From Dictyophora rubrovolvata (Eukaryota; Basidiomycota; Agaricomycetes; Phallales; Phallaceae): a stretch of 64,000 nt of DNA. Below the pieces are notes generated by a model that searched no databases, was not told where the DNA came from, and saw nothing but the letters and a program-made list of their open reading frames with translations. The stretch is taken from positions 1,488,001-1,552,000 of the forward strand of contig CP114120.1 of assembly GCA_029959195.1 (NCBI GenBank), written 5' to 3'. Positions 11,543-23,828 of the stretch are shown piece by piece (the first letter of the stretch is position 1; each line of letters begins with the position of its first letter). The translations under genes and the position numbers were made by a program.

Positions 11543-13439
11543 TCATCTTCTTCGCCTGGCTGTTACTGCAGTCTGTTGAAACCTCGATGTCTCTCTACGC
11601 AGCCGCCTAGAGGAGCTAGTTAACAACGATGCAAGGTATCTGAAGGAAAAAAAGTTATCATACCTAGCAGCACGTTCTCGCTCAATTTCGCGTCTTTCAA
11701 CTTCCTCAGCGGTCAATTCCTCTAGTGAAGTTCCCCAGTCTTCCATCTCGCTCCAATCCCTATAGACTCCCCTCAACGACCTGGGTCCCTTTCCTTCTCC
11801 ACGACGCCCGAATCCCATGCCCATACCCAGACCGGTTTTGTCCTTGAGAAGGCCCATACCACTGCGATCTCGAGGTTTGTCCTTTTCTTCTTCATCTCCC
11901 GCGGTTGTGTCTCCCGCATGTATAACACCCCATTCTATGGCGTCACGCTTATGCCGTAGAATCTCTTCATGAACGGCGTGTGCTATAAGAGGGACCGATT
12001 CGCCTGATAATCCTAGGTCAATGCAAAGTGTACGGGCAAATTGTTCCGGTGTAAGAGGAGATAGAAGGTCCCATTCTATATGATCTAACAGATGCTGCGT
12101 TGCAATTTGAACATCAACCTGTAATTTTTGATATATATCAATATTTTTTTGGTTAGACACCCCGGGACATACCTCTAGGATCACTCGACAGTCAGGTACT
12201 TCTTCACCTTCACCTTCCTGATACTCTTCACCCAGCAACTCTGGATCCCACTCATCTGATATTGGTTCGTCCATCAGCTCGTTTGTGACACTGTAGAAAG
12301 GCGCGGGATCATCCAGGGACGGCTGTGGTAATGGGGGCCGAAGATGGACGCTTGCTACACTTTCCCACTCCTCAATTTGAGACCTGATGGCACCTTCGAC
12401 TTGTTCTGCATAAGGTATTAAAGGAAGGGCCAGGTCCGCGCAAAATATTCGGGCGAAAGCCGCGGGGGATATAATTTGTTCATTCAAGTTCCAAACGAAA
12501 GCATCTCTAATGCGATGAGAGTCTGTTTCGAGTTCCACGCGAATAGGAACAAGTGTGGAAGGCTTTCGAGCCTGTTCTAAAAGTAAGTCCGGGGTTCTGA
12601 AATGAGTTTGGTAAAGATATACAAAGAGTCAGCGATGACAACCATTTGATATTATGAAAAGGGGTTATGAGGATTTACACATAATCATGGGCCGTGGGTT
12701 GAGCAGGTTTAGAAGTGAGAAAACGAGATGGAGGGATCGATCCAAGATATGTTTGATCAAGAGGGCCTTTTGCTGCTTGTTGATGAGAAGGCAGATGACC
12801 ACCACCCAATGCTCTCGAACCTTCTCTCCGAATGGAAGTTCTGACACCACCGCTAGCAATGAAATCCGAGTCTTCTGAATCAAACTCTTTGCCTCCGACG
12901 TCGAGGTCCATGTCTTCATCTCCAGAGGCAGCTTCGGCATAATTTATTCTTTTGGAGGCGCGACCGAGCTTATTTGTTGCTGTTTGGGCAACTATGATAG
13001 GTTGCATTAACAATGTAGCTCCCGTTCGCAATCGAGACGGGTAGCTGGTATGCAAGGCTTGAGTGGTTGAAGGAAGCAAGGTCGAATACGAAGGAACTGG
13101 AGGTGGGAGAGCAGTAGGTTGTGCGTACAAAGAGGTAGCACTTTGGGAATAAACAGGTGCTGCAGCTACCGTCACTGGCGTGGAAGTTCCAGTTCTGTTT
13201 GGGCGATTGCGGGATTTCTTGTCTTTGGATTGCCATGATGTTCCTTGTTAAAGAATTTTATATAAAAACAACATCAATGAACACGAATAAAACTTATAAA
13301 AACATCGTTGCAAGCACATACCTGCTTGAGGCGTCGTCTGGTTTTGCCAAGTTGGAAATCTAGGAGTAGCGCCAGCAGAGCTTTGCAAGCGACTAATAGT
13401 TTGTTTTAGCTGTGAATCCGACATTTGAGAGTACTCCAT
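11543..13439 (-). CDS. SFH1: SNF5/SFH1 (SMARCB1) family chromatin-remodelling subunit
   Basis: Three main exons on the minus strand. Exon 1 (MEYSQMSDSQLKQTISRLQ...) joins by phase-1 splicing (GTATGT donor near 13321) to a Pro/Ser-rich linker with the family's 'RASKRINYAEAASGDEDMD' motif. A second intron (GTAAAT donor) joins 'AHDYV' to 'TPDLLLEQARKPSTLVPIRV'. The SNF5 domain has its two repeats: 'RIRDAFVWNLNEQIISPAAF' and 'HIEWDLLSPLTPEQFARTL'. These proteins are core subunits of SWI/SNF- and RSC-type nucleosome remodellers and contact the nucleosome acidic patch. The short charged C-terminus without a GATA finger fits SFH1 better than SNF5, but that choice is an inference. An intron-like 24-nt segment near 11643-11666 is in frame and is probably translated. 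Confidence 0.85.
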
Positions 13440-13802
13440 TCTGGCGGGAGTGCACTTGGAGACACTCCGACTACGTCGAGCAGTATTATTATACTTTTGA
13501 CAAAGGTGGAGAGGAAGAAAAATTAGAAAGCAGTACTGTGTTCGTTGTATCAGAAGCTTAAAATTTTGGAAACAAACCCGTCCCCACCGCGCTGAGGGAC
13601 AAGCCGAGATAATTTCCCTTTCCGGACTGTGCGGAGTTTAAAACACCGAGTCCAAGTGATAATTCAAATATTCAATATTCAATATTCAGGATTCCAGCGG
13701 GATTCCGGACCCAGAACGCAGTTGTTGTGTTTTATACAAAGAAAAAAAAACAGAGCACAAAATAAATTACTTCTGATGCTGTCTCAACTAAATCGCTCGC
13801 GC

Positions 13803-16800
13803 TCAATAACGCTCTTCTGACGAGAATCTCGAGACACTCGCCTGCATTCGAGTCAAGACAGAGTCATACGGATCCAAGGTCGAAACATACCAATAATGCT
13901 CCATAACATCACATTGCCCTAGTTTTCTTAGGAAATTTTCATCATGGGTGATGATAATCAGCTGGAAATTCCCCTGATTTTTACGTTCGTTTATGATACT
14001 ATTACCCAATGACGTATGGTATCAGAAACACACAGACCGGCCTAATGTGTGTAGATTCAACTCACTCAACAAGACTTGCCGCTAGAGCGTCAATATTTTC
14101 GGTATCAAGGGCATTTGTTGGCTCATCCAGGGCGAGGATTCCGCAATTCTGAGCAAAAGAATCCGCCAACGCTAACCTGATGATAATCGATGCCAACATT
14201 TTTTGTCCGGCAGAGCATCGGCCTCTCATATCCATCTCTACCTGATCTTTTGTCATAACGACCTGATGGACCTGCTAAGAAAACAAAGGACATTTATTTT
14301 TATATGTGAAATTTACCTTATAATTGTACGTTTTTTTTGTTACACCTCCTTCGATATCAGATACAATTTTAATACCATCAATATCTGAAATTTTCGGTAA
14401 GAACAAACGGATCGAGAGAGTTCGGTGTAAAATAGTCTCACCTGTTCCTTGATAAGTCTTGTTCCAAAGATGTCGCATAGTATCATTTATTTCCTCCATT
14501 TTGAGAGAATGGTATTTCATGATAGCACTATCAAATCATGGAAGTTTATAAGGAATAAAGTGATTTTAGGAAAATTAAACGCACTTATCTAAAGCCTTGG
14601 CATACTTCTCTAGATCTGCATTCGCCATATCTCCCATCTTTCAAAAATTAAAAATCAAAATGTATAGGTGGTACCACGAAATTACCTTCACTTTGACAAG
14701 CTGATCTGTATATTTCTTCGTGACTCCTTTATATTCATTCTGATCTTCTCGTAGCGAACCAAGCTGTTTCTCCAGAGTCGATATCTCACCCCCCAAGGCT
14801 GCAGACTAAGAAAAGAAATTAAACAACTCGAAAACAGTCGTTGAAAGTAAATATCTGACCTCGCGATTCAAAGTTTGCTCTCGTTCTTGAGCGGTAGCCC
14901 ATTTAGTATCGAATTGTCGTTTAGCCTTGGCGGCCTCTTCTATGTCAAGGCGCGTGATTTCCTCACTGACATTCTTGGTTTCCCTCACGAGTTTGCGGAA
15001 TCTGGCGTTTTCTCTTAGGTTCGCCAAGATAGCACCACTGGCATGAATTTCTCTTTCCACCGTTCGACATTCATCCCGAAGCTTTTCAATACCTTTTTGC
15101 ACATCGGAGATACGAATTTCGGTTTCTTCCGTTTGTCTCGTGATTTCTACCAGTTTACGACCGCGGCGTTGTCTTTCATAACTATTTCACAGGTATATTG
15201 CTCAGAGTTACTAAGATGAATGAACACAAAAATGACTTACTCCGTTATAGTTTTATTCTCCCGGTCCATCCGATCGACGCTACGATTGAACTCTTGCGAA
15301 CGAGTTTGAGCTTCGACGATCTTGGCACCCCAAGTTACTTGAAACTGCTGTTGCTCCTCTTCTAATTCTTGAATAGGAGTGTTGGCCGCAGCAATCTGAG
15401 CGTCCAGGTCCTACATTCACATCATTAGCTTGTTCGTCAACATATATATCGCGGATGGGAAACGTACTTTAGTTTGATTATGCAGTTCAGTCAATCGAGT
15501 TCGATTCGAACTGATACGGTCTTCAGTCATCTGCTTATCTTTAAGTCGACCGCGCAATTCACTTTCTTGTACCTGATGCCGAAGTAATTCGGCTTCTAAC
15601 GCTCGCTGATTAGCCAGGGAAGCATCTCGTTCCTTCGTGATGTAAGTTTTATCCCGTTCTAAAGTTCGGCTGTAAAAAATCACAAATCATTACAGTTGAA
15701 GCAGGGGTAGAATTAAGGGACCGTTACATCTCAGCTGAGAGATTGTCTATTTCTTGCTGAACATCGTCGATAGTCCTGGTGGAACCGGTCGCAGCGAGTT
15801 CAGTCTCTAACGTTTTCGATTCCTCTCTCAAGGTTTCTATTTCTTTCTGGATGCGTGAAACAATGCTAGCGTGTTGCTTTAAGACAGCTAGCTCTTTTTG
15901 TTGACGCTGAATAACGGCCACTTCTTCGCTAGCCTGAGAAACCATATGTTAGATGGCATAAAAACGCCAAATGAAGTTTACCTTCTCAACAGCAGCGTTT
16001 GCTTCAGAGATGAGCGTTTCTTGATCCTTTCTCTGCTTTTCTAGAGCCGGAATTTCAGTATTTTTTAGCCTTTCTGCGGCTGCTTCGACAGGGAGGAGTG
16101 CTTGCAAACGGGTCAACTCCGTTTCCCATTCTTTTAATTCAGCTGTAACATCTTCGACATTAGCTTGCGATGTCTTTCGTATTTGATCTTTAAGCTGCGA
16201 GGATGATATAATTCAGAGAAAAGGCCTTCTTTTCTTAGATGCATTTACTCACAAATTTCTCAAACACAGCCATCTCATTATCGGTCAGATGACGATTGCA
16301 GACAGTGCAAGACTTATTAGCTTTTCCCTGTTTCAATAGTGATTCATAGACTTTACTTGAACCAGCTACTGTAGAAGTAGTTCTGTAAAAAAAAAAAGAC
16401 AGTTATTATCTCAATGCTCAATGCTTTAAACTTTGCACAAGTTTGCTTACTCTTTTCGAACATTTATTTCCTCCATAGCTTCATTGATAGCAGCCTGAAC
16501 AGAATCATCGGAATCAAGTTCAGTTTTCACTTTTTTCTCAGCGGCTAAAGGAAAATCAGCCGGAGCGTTAGTAGGTAAGGGTAATATATAACTATACCTT
16601 TCAATTCAATTTGCTTTTGGGAAAGTTGTTTTTGTATATTTGAAATGGTAGCCTCAATAGTTTGTAAACGCTTGGAGGAAATATTTAAACCATCCACGGC
16701 TGTCTGATATTCGCTCTCCTTTTCGCTACAAATTTTCAGGTCAAATCACCGTAACAAAAATCACCGAAAGACATACGCTACAGCTTGGTCTACGTCGCTC

Positions 16801-18896
16801 TCAAAGGTCTCCAACTTTGATTCGATTCCGAGCAGTGCCTTGAGTTTATTGATTTGAATGTGCATTCTGAATGCTTTGGAGTCAGGACATTGGCTCTGTC
16901 AGTAGAAATCACTCACATGTTCTTGATATCTTGAGTTTTCGACTTAATCTCCGATTGCTTCAAACCGAACTTGGCTCTACTCTCTGACTGGATGTTCAAA
17001 GAACGAAATTCGCCATTGAGCGTATCTCGACGATCCTCAAGCTCACGGCTTTTCTTAGATTTTTCTTCAATCTTGGCGTTATAGTCCATGGAAGTAAATG
17101 TTTCTTGAAGCCTTTTCTGCTTGGCCTTTTTGTCCTCAACATCAGTCATGAGATGCTGGAGTTCAGTTGAAATATTCTGCGTTGCATCAAGCTCGGTTTC
17201 GTCTTGGGAGATTTTCTTCTGGATATCAGACTACAACACGAGGGGGGAAAAATTAGCGAAGAGGGGTAGTATTCATTGAAACTATGGAAACATACAATCT
17301 GGGTTCGAATATTATCTTTCTTGAGGCGAAGGCCATTATATTCCACCCGCAAGTTCTGCAATTTGGTCGAGAATTCATCGGTTTTGGATCGCTCTTCTGC
17401 TTGAAGGTTTTTGGTATCCTGGTTTTGCTTCTTCTGACTATTCGTAAGGCGGGTGTAAAATTCAGCAACTTGTTCCGTGGAAAAAGGGGTATCGTCAAAT
17501 CCTTCAAAGCCGTATTTGGAGCTAAGTTGTTTAATTAGGGCTTCTCGAGATTTGACATTATCTTCGTGTTTCTTTACATATGAAAAGAATGATCAATAGC
17601 AAGACAACGTGTAAGAGAAGCCTGACCTTTTGTTCGGCCTGTAAAGTCGCTTGTTCATTGATCAAGTGGAGATGCTCAGCGCGAATGTTCTTAATGTTCT
17701 CTTCCTCGTCATTCAATGCAAGTTGTTTTTGTCGTAATTTTTGGTTCGAAACCGCGAGCTGACTGTCAAAATTTTTCAAGCGTTGTTCCAATTCTTCATC
17801 CGTATCTTTTCACTCCATGAATAACAACTCTCTTTGGCATCTTTTTATCGGACAATCTTACTACTCACCAGGCACCTCTTTGAGAGTCGTCTTCATTTCG
17901 GTCAATTCGGCATCTAAAGTAGTGCGCTTTTCCTCGAGGTTTTCTAATTTCATATAGACAGAACGGAAATGTGTAGCTTGATCTTTGAACCTCGCGTTCG
18001 CGATGACAACGTCCTGGTATTCCATTTTCTTTTCCTCGTACTCTGCCTGTTTCGCAGCGATTTGTGCACTCAATTCAGCTACGCGTTTTGATAGCTTATC
18101 AGCATGTGACTTTTCCTTGGACAGGGATTCAAGCCTTTCTTTCTCAACCTTCTGGTCTGCCATCCGTTCTTTACGAAGGTTCTTAATCGAGTCCAAGGCC
18201 TTGGTATACTTAGTCGCTTCGAAGATGTCATCGAACTTTTTCTTTAGCACAGAGGCCTCTGCCAGGGGCCAGTAAGAATCCTCTTGATGACAGAAAATAA
18301 CGTTTTCCAAAACAGCCTTTGAAACGCCTAAAAGCATAGGCATTTCAGCATCCATTTCAGCGCATTTTGTAGATATTGTGCCACGCTTCATAGGTCAAGA
18401 AAAGCAGCGGAAGTCTCAGCTATCTGAAAACAATAAATGATCAACCACGTGAGCTTACTTTGCCTGTCTCCTGATCAGCTGCACTTAAGATGCCTTCGAG
18501 TGTTTTCATCGTCAAGCCATTTTTCTTTTTTGTTACAGATAGATTGCGAACTGCCAGCATTCTTTGACCATTTGCAGCGAAGAACCTCAGTTTGACTTGG
18601 GCCTTGACTTCCTTTTCGTTAGCCATGTTTGGATCGTGAACAAATGCACCTCCACGAGTATTCGGAGGTTGATCTCCAGTCGTGATATATTTCAGACATT
18701 CGATAATTGTCTAAGTGTGTCAGTGTAGCTGTGTCCACCTGGGGCGTCCAGGAAAGCTCGAGAGGTGGCTCACAGTTTTTCCACTACCATTATGACCGAC
18801 TATAACAGTCACAGGACTGTAAAATTCAATAACTGCAATGTTTTTGTCGTCGAAAGAACGAATCCCGCGAATTGCCAGTTTGTTCAGACTAGACAT
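13803..18896 (-). CDS. RAD50: RAD50 double-strand-break repair ATPase
   Basis: A minus-strand gene with about fifteen short introns. It starts [19 protein letters not shown] and has the Walker A site GHNGSGKT in exon 1, then '[15 protein letters not shown]' (Q-loop region). Long coiled-coil segments follow through 17.9-14.8 kb, interrupted by the zinc hook CTVC at about 16300. The C-terminal ATPase half has the signature '[20 protein letters not shown]', Walker B '[12 protein letters not shown]' and the H-loop '[11 protein letters not shown]'. RAD50 pairs with MRE11 and NBS1/XRS2 to sense, tether and process DNA breaks. All ATPase motifs and the hook are present, so the gene looks functional. 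The Walker B extension reads DEPTNALD where DEPTTNLD is usual. It is divergent from HSP60, sharing a 493-bp promoter. Confidence 0.95.
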
Positions 18897-19389
18897 TGTG
18901 GGGAAGAAGACGTTACATATAACGCGTTCAGAAGCGCGTCTCCAATTTCAAGCTGCGACTGTCCAGTGACCACTTTCGTATGGATGTTAGTTATGTGCCA
19001 CGGTCAAATTGTGAGCATATTACTCTGGGCTAGTCATTCTTCTTCTTTGAAATTTTAAGTACCAAAGTTCACGCTGAAATGGGCCCCCCCGCAAGACTAC
19101 TCAAGAGTCAAGTACTCAAGTTGCTCTCAGTCTGAAGACATCATCATCTTACCACCTGGCGAGTTTGCGAAACCCACAGACAATCATCCAAAGAGATATT
19201 TCGTTCATGAGGTAGTTTTTTGAGGCTTCAATATTCAATATTCAAGTCCCGACGCTAAATGCTTACTAATCAGGCGCCAACCAGAAAATTCTGCCGGCTT
19301 CCAATTCGCGGCGCACCAGAAAAAAAAAGGACCGCTCTTCCTGTTATCCTCTTCTCTCTGCTTTCTCTCTCTCGTTTCTCTGACTCGCT
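18897..19389. promoter_or_regulatory. Shared divergent promoter of RAD50 and HSP60
   Basis: The 493 bp between the RAD50 start (minus) and the HSP60 start (plus) contain no supported gene. A pyrimidine-rich tract (CTCTTCTCTCTGCTTTCTCTCTCTCG, about 19350-19380) lies directly before the HSP60 ATG, as is common at strongly expressed fungal genes. The region must serve both genes. Confidence 0.6.
19283..19302 (+). promoter_or_regulatory. Heat-shock-element-like site upstream of HSP60
   Basis: AGAAAATTCT (19283-19292) is an inverted nGAAnnTTCn pair. A further TTC unit follows one 5-bp step later (CTTCC, 19298-19302), giving a gapped HSE arrangement about 90-110 bp upstream of the HSP60 start. HSF1 sites of this kind control HSP60 in other fungi. 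Presence is seen in the sequence; function is inferred. Confidence 0.5.
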
Positions 19390-21190
19390 ATGCACCACTT
19401 CACAAACCGTTCTTCGTCCGTCCTTCGTCGTGCTGCTCCTAAAGCCAAATCTGTTCTTGCTCGTGGTGCACACAAAGAGATAAAATTCTCCAGCGAAGGC
19501 CGTGCGAGTATCTTGAACGGTGTTGATACCCTCGCGAAAGCGGTCAGTGTTACGCTAGGGCCCAAAGGTATTTTTTCTTCTTTGTTGTTTTCTTTCCTTC
19601 TTATTAGTGTCTTAAATTCCGAATTTAGGTCGCAATGTCATTATTGAACAACCTTTCGGCGGTCCAAAAATCACCAAAGATGGTGTAACTGTAGCCAAGG
19701 CCATCTCTCTCAAAGACAAGTTTGAAAACCTTGGTGCCCGTCTCATTCAGGATGTAGCCCAAAAGACTAATGACGTTGCTGGCGATGGCACTACCACTGC
19801 CACCGTTCTTGCTCGAGCTATTTACGCCGAAGGCGTGAAAAACGTTGCCGCTGGCTGCAACCCCATGGACCTCCGTCGCGGCTGTCAGGCAGCAGTTGAC
19901 AAAGTTATTGCTTTCCTTGAAAGCAACAAGCGTAGCATCACAACTTCCGCTGAAATTGCCCAGGTCGCTACCATCTCTGCCAACGGTGACGCCGAGGTAG
20001 GCAATCTCATTGCTCAAGCCATGGAAAAGGTCGGCAAGGAAGGTGTCATTACCGTCAAGGAAGGGCGAACAATTGAAGACGAAATTGAAATCACGGAAGG
20101 CATGCGCTTTGAGCGCGGTTATATATCCCCTTACTTCATCACCGACGTCAAGTCCCAAAAGACTGAAATGGAGAAGCCATTCGTCCTTTTGTCTGAGAAA
20201 AAAATATCTTCGCTTCAAGATATTTTACCTGCCATGGAAGCCGCTGCTCAATCGCGTCGCCCGCTTCTCATTATTGCTGAAGACGTTGATGGTGAAGCAT
20301 TGGCCGCTTGTATTCTCAACAAGCTTCGTGGTCAGCTTCAAGTGGCCGCCGTCAAAGCACCCGGTTTCGGCGACAATCGTAAATCGGTTTTGGGCGATCT
20401 TGCTATCCTCACTGGTGGAACTGTTTTCAGCGATGAACTTGACATCAAACTCGAGCGTTTGACTCCAGATATGCTCGGTTCAACCGGTTCGGCTACTGTT
20501 ACCAAGGACGACACAATCTTCCTCAATGGCGAAGGCTCCAAAGACGCCATTGCTGCTCGCTGTGAACAGATCCGTGCTGCAATTTCTGATTCGACAACCT
20601 CCGAATACGACAAGACCAAACTCCAAGAACGCCTTGCTAAACTTTCTGGAGGTGTTGCAGTAATCAAGGTTGGTGGTTCCTCAGAAGTCGAGGTTGGCGA
20701 GAAGAAGGATCGATATGACGATGCTCTTAATGCCACTCGTGCTGCCGTGGAGGAGGGTATTGTTCCTGGCGGTGGAATCTCACTATTAAAAGCTAGCCAC
20801 ATTGCGCTCAAGGATCTCAAAGTAGACAATTTCGATCAAAAACTTGGTGTTAGTATCATCAAGAATGCCCTATCACGACCTATTCGTACGATTGTAGAGA
20901 ATGCTGGGGAGGAAGGAAGTATCGTCGTCGGAACTGTCATTGAGCGCTATCTGGACCAATTCGAGTGGGGTTACGATGCTGGCAAGGGCGAATATGTCAA
21001 TTTGGTCGAGAAAGGTATTATCGATCCTTTAAAGGTTGTGAGAACCGCGTTAGTTGACGCAAGCGGTGTTGCATCGCTGTTATACACATCGGAGGCGTGC
21101 ATCGTGGAAGCTGAAGACAAACAGAATAACGTGGGAGGCCCAGGCATGGGTGGCGGTATGGGTGGTATGGGTGGTATGGGGGGATTCTAA
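19390..21190 (+). CDS. HSP60: Mitochondrial chaperonin HSP60
   Basis: Two exons: 19390-19567 and 19629-21190, with a 61-nt intron (GTATTT...TTTAG) splitting the Gly of 'LGPKGRNV'. The N-terminus '[20 protein letters not shown]' is an Arg-rich, acid-poor mitochondrial presequence, and the mature chain starts near '[15 protein letters not shown]'. Group I chaperonin signatures are plain: '[15 protein letters not shown]', '[17 protein letters not shown]' (ATP site), '[16 protein letters not shown]', '[10 protein letters not shown]' and the terminal Gly-Gly-Met repeat tail. It forms the double-ring folding machine of the mitochondrial matrix with HSP10. One long exon and regular codon use suggest high expression. 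A heat-shock-element-like site lies about 100 bp upstream. Confidence 0.97.
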
Positions 21191-21989
21191 ACAGGTCTTT
21201 CCGTTATCTCCCTGATCGCTTTGTTTTGTGGTCAAAAAGAAAAGAAAAGCAAAATCAACCAAAAAGTCGATCTCGACGTTTAGCCTGACATGGCAACAAC
21301 ACTTTAGGATACTTTTTTCATCTATTCGCATCCTATTACCCGACGGCTCGAACATCATTATTCTAGATCTGTCGTCTATGAACATAATTGTCTAAACAAC
21401 CACTCCTCAGTACTGCATTCATAATTTACATTTATACACATTGTAGCGATGAAATAGAAGAGATGATTACGAGTAAACTTGAATTCCCCGTACCTTGCAT
21501 GTAGGAAGGGCTGTGCCTCCATGTGCTTCAATCTATCTTATCGTCCCTCTTCACTCTTGATATGCCTTAATTCTTCGGAACGTCTGATATCACACAGCAT
21601 CCTATTCAAGTTGTTTTTTGGTCTACTTTGCGGAATGGGAACAGTTGGCCACCGGATCACCGGCCCCGGTCAAATATGACTGTATGCACTATGTAACTGG
21701 AATTCTGGATCATCATGTCATGAACCAAAAACATGATTGTTGTCTTTTTTGATGTTATAGAGATTCAGCGCTCAAGACACTCCGAGTCCTTTAGGCTTGC
21801 ATGCCTTTTCCTGAATTCACACCGCAATTGTGAACATCGCCGCATCTTTTGACCATTTCACACCGCACCCGGTCAGGTTCACGCCGAAATTTCAGGGTTC
21901 TTGCGTATAAGAGTCGGAACGTTTGAATGGGTCGGATACATAACACATTACTTATGTACTTACATATCCTGCTTTAATTTCTTTCGCAC
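21191..21989. other. Intergenic, about 0.8 kb
   Basis: The HSP60 3' UTR and the promoter of the small secreted protein gene. I see no further gene, repeat or RNA here. Confidence 0.5.
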
Positions 21990-23124
21990 ATGCACTATCT
22001 CGGAGCTCCTTTTGTACTCCTCGTAACGACTTTCGTCACCGCTGTTTTTCGGCGAGACAGCGTTGAGAACCTAATTAATGCGCTTGTTTCAACGGATGCT
22101 GCTGTTGTAAGTCTGGCTTACGCCTCTATTCTGCTTCATGCACACGAACTAATTCTTTTTCACTCTCCATCTGGATAAGCAAACTGCCGACAACGCTATT
22201 AGTAGTCTTACCTTGACCAGTGATAAATCGGAAGTACGCGTAAGTTACCAAGTTAGGTTGTTATGTGCTGTCTAAAAGTTTCATTGTGTTTCAGAATCTC
22301 TTAGACAATTTCTCAGTCGCCGTAGACAAGGTGAATGAGGTAAATAACACCCCCTATTCTCATCCAAAACGAATGTTTCTATGTAATTGAAACGCACAGA
22401 TGGTTCCGATTGTGCGGGTAAGAGAATTTGGGTTTAATAGGGAAAAGAAATTGAGACTAATATTTACAAAAGCAGCCGGTTCCCTCGACGAGAATGATCA
22501 AAACTTCGTGGACAACTATGCCGTACCGCTCTTCGACAACCTTAACAAGACTGGCTTCAGCTTAACTCAAGCGCCACTCACTAACTTAAATTTTGCTTTG
22601 ACCGATTTCAAGCACTTTAGGACATCGGTCCAACATATGATATCGGGCGTTGAGGTAAGATATTTTAACTTGCTAATGGTAATCCTTAATAATGATGATT
22701 TACAGGGGTTGCAAGAGGCTATCAAAGACGCAGATATTTCTGTATGTTTTTGATTGTATCTGAGGAGCTTACGTTAGACGCTCACATACGTGCTTCTTTT
22801 CCCCTCAAGGATACGGCACAGCTGGACCTTGTTTCTTCAGCTGCGGAGAGTAATTTTAAAATTGCTCTCGAAGCTCTTCAGGATCTTGTTGATGCTCAGA
22901 ATGTAGCAGAGCACCACGGTGGCGTATTCAGGAACAGTTAGTTCCCTTGCATTGCAAATCTTCGTTCCGTTCCTGCATAGCGATATGAAGATCTTCAAGC
23001 TCTGATCAAAATCTTGCAAAATACGTGTGCTCCCGGCATTTCCATCTCGATAAAGCAAAAGTGGTTTTGCAATGTCGACTTAAAAGAGGTGGTCGGCTGT
23101 GCACTTGCACGTTATAACCTGTGA
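21990..23124 (+). CDS. Small secreted helical protein, many tiny exons
   Basis: The start MHYLGAPFVLLVTTFVTAVF is a typical signal peptide. Short exons follow, separated by good GT-AG introns: a first exon ending 'VSTDAAV', then 'QTADNAISSLTLTSDKSE', 'NLLDNFSVAVDKVNE', a longer exon 'GSLDENDQNFVDNYAVPLF...', 'GLQEAIKDADIS', and 'DTAQLDLVSSAAESNFKIAL'. The last step is uncertain: translation either stops at 22941 after 'GGVFRNS', or an intron (GTAGCA...CATAG) joins 'DAQN' to 'RYEDLQALIKILQNTCAPG' and stops at 23124. The alpha-helical, Ser/Asp/Leu-rich pattern resembles the hydrophobic surface-binding (HsbA-like) secreted proteins of fungi, but this is a weak match. Expected location: cell wall or medium. 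Confidence 0.5.
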
Positions 23125-23828
23125 AGGAGCACGCCGGCATTAAGGGGAAACGTACTACACAATGTACAGTTCGTTTTAACTGCGTTTCGAGCTCTAATTT
23201 ACTATAGAAATTTGTTGCTTCGACAGGTAATGTCCCCTCCGGTAAGTCAGGTACTACCGGCTTTGTTTAGACATTTTGTCCGACCTGAAAATTAAGACGC
23301 ACTGGATGGTATTTCGGCCTATGATATTCATCGATAGATAAGGCCACTCTTGACTCGTCCAGTGATTACCGTTCCGAACCAAGGGTTGGTTGATTTAAAT
23401 TTAAGTTGTAAAGAACGCTTATATACTTTCAAGATTAGTAAACGTTGACTGTGTATGGTTTGCTAAAGTGAATCTGATTGAATGAAATGTTCTATCCAAT
23501 GTTGTATGATATAAATTGTGGTCCCTTCTGCATGCAAGGGCGTCCGAAACGCCTCTAGTAAAATTAAACATATCGCAGAACATCATTACGCATAATTCAC
23601 ACATTGTTTTTCACAAAGTGCATAAAATCTGTTATTCTAGATGATCAAACGCAAAATATATACAAAAACAGATAGATTCTTCTAAAAGACATTTAAATTA
23701 CACAAAACACTTTCCATGGGCAGTTATTTACTTCAATAAATTAGAACGATGAAATCGTTTTTTAAAATTCAATTAGTTGTCTGATGCCTGGACTCTCCTT
23801 TTTGACAAGGCACCTACGACCGTATGGA
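23125..23828. other. Intergenic, about 0.7 kb
   Basis: This lies between the convergent ends of the small secreted gene and the Ser/Thr-rich gene. AT-rich; no supported gene. Confidence 0.5.
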
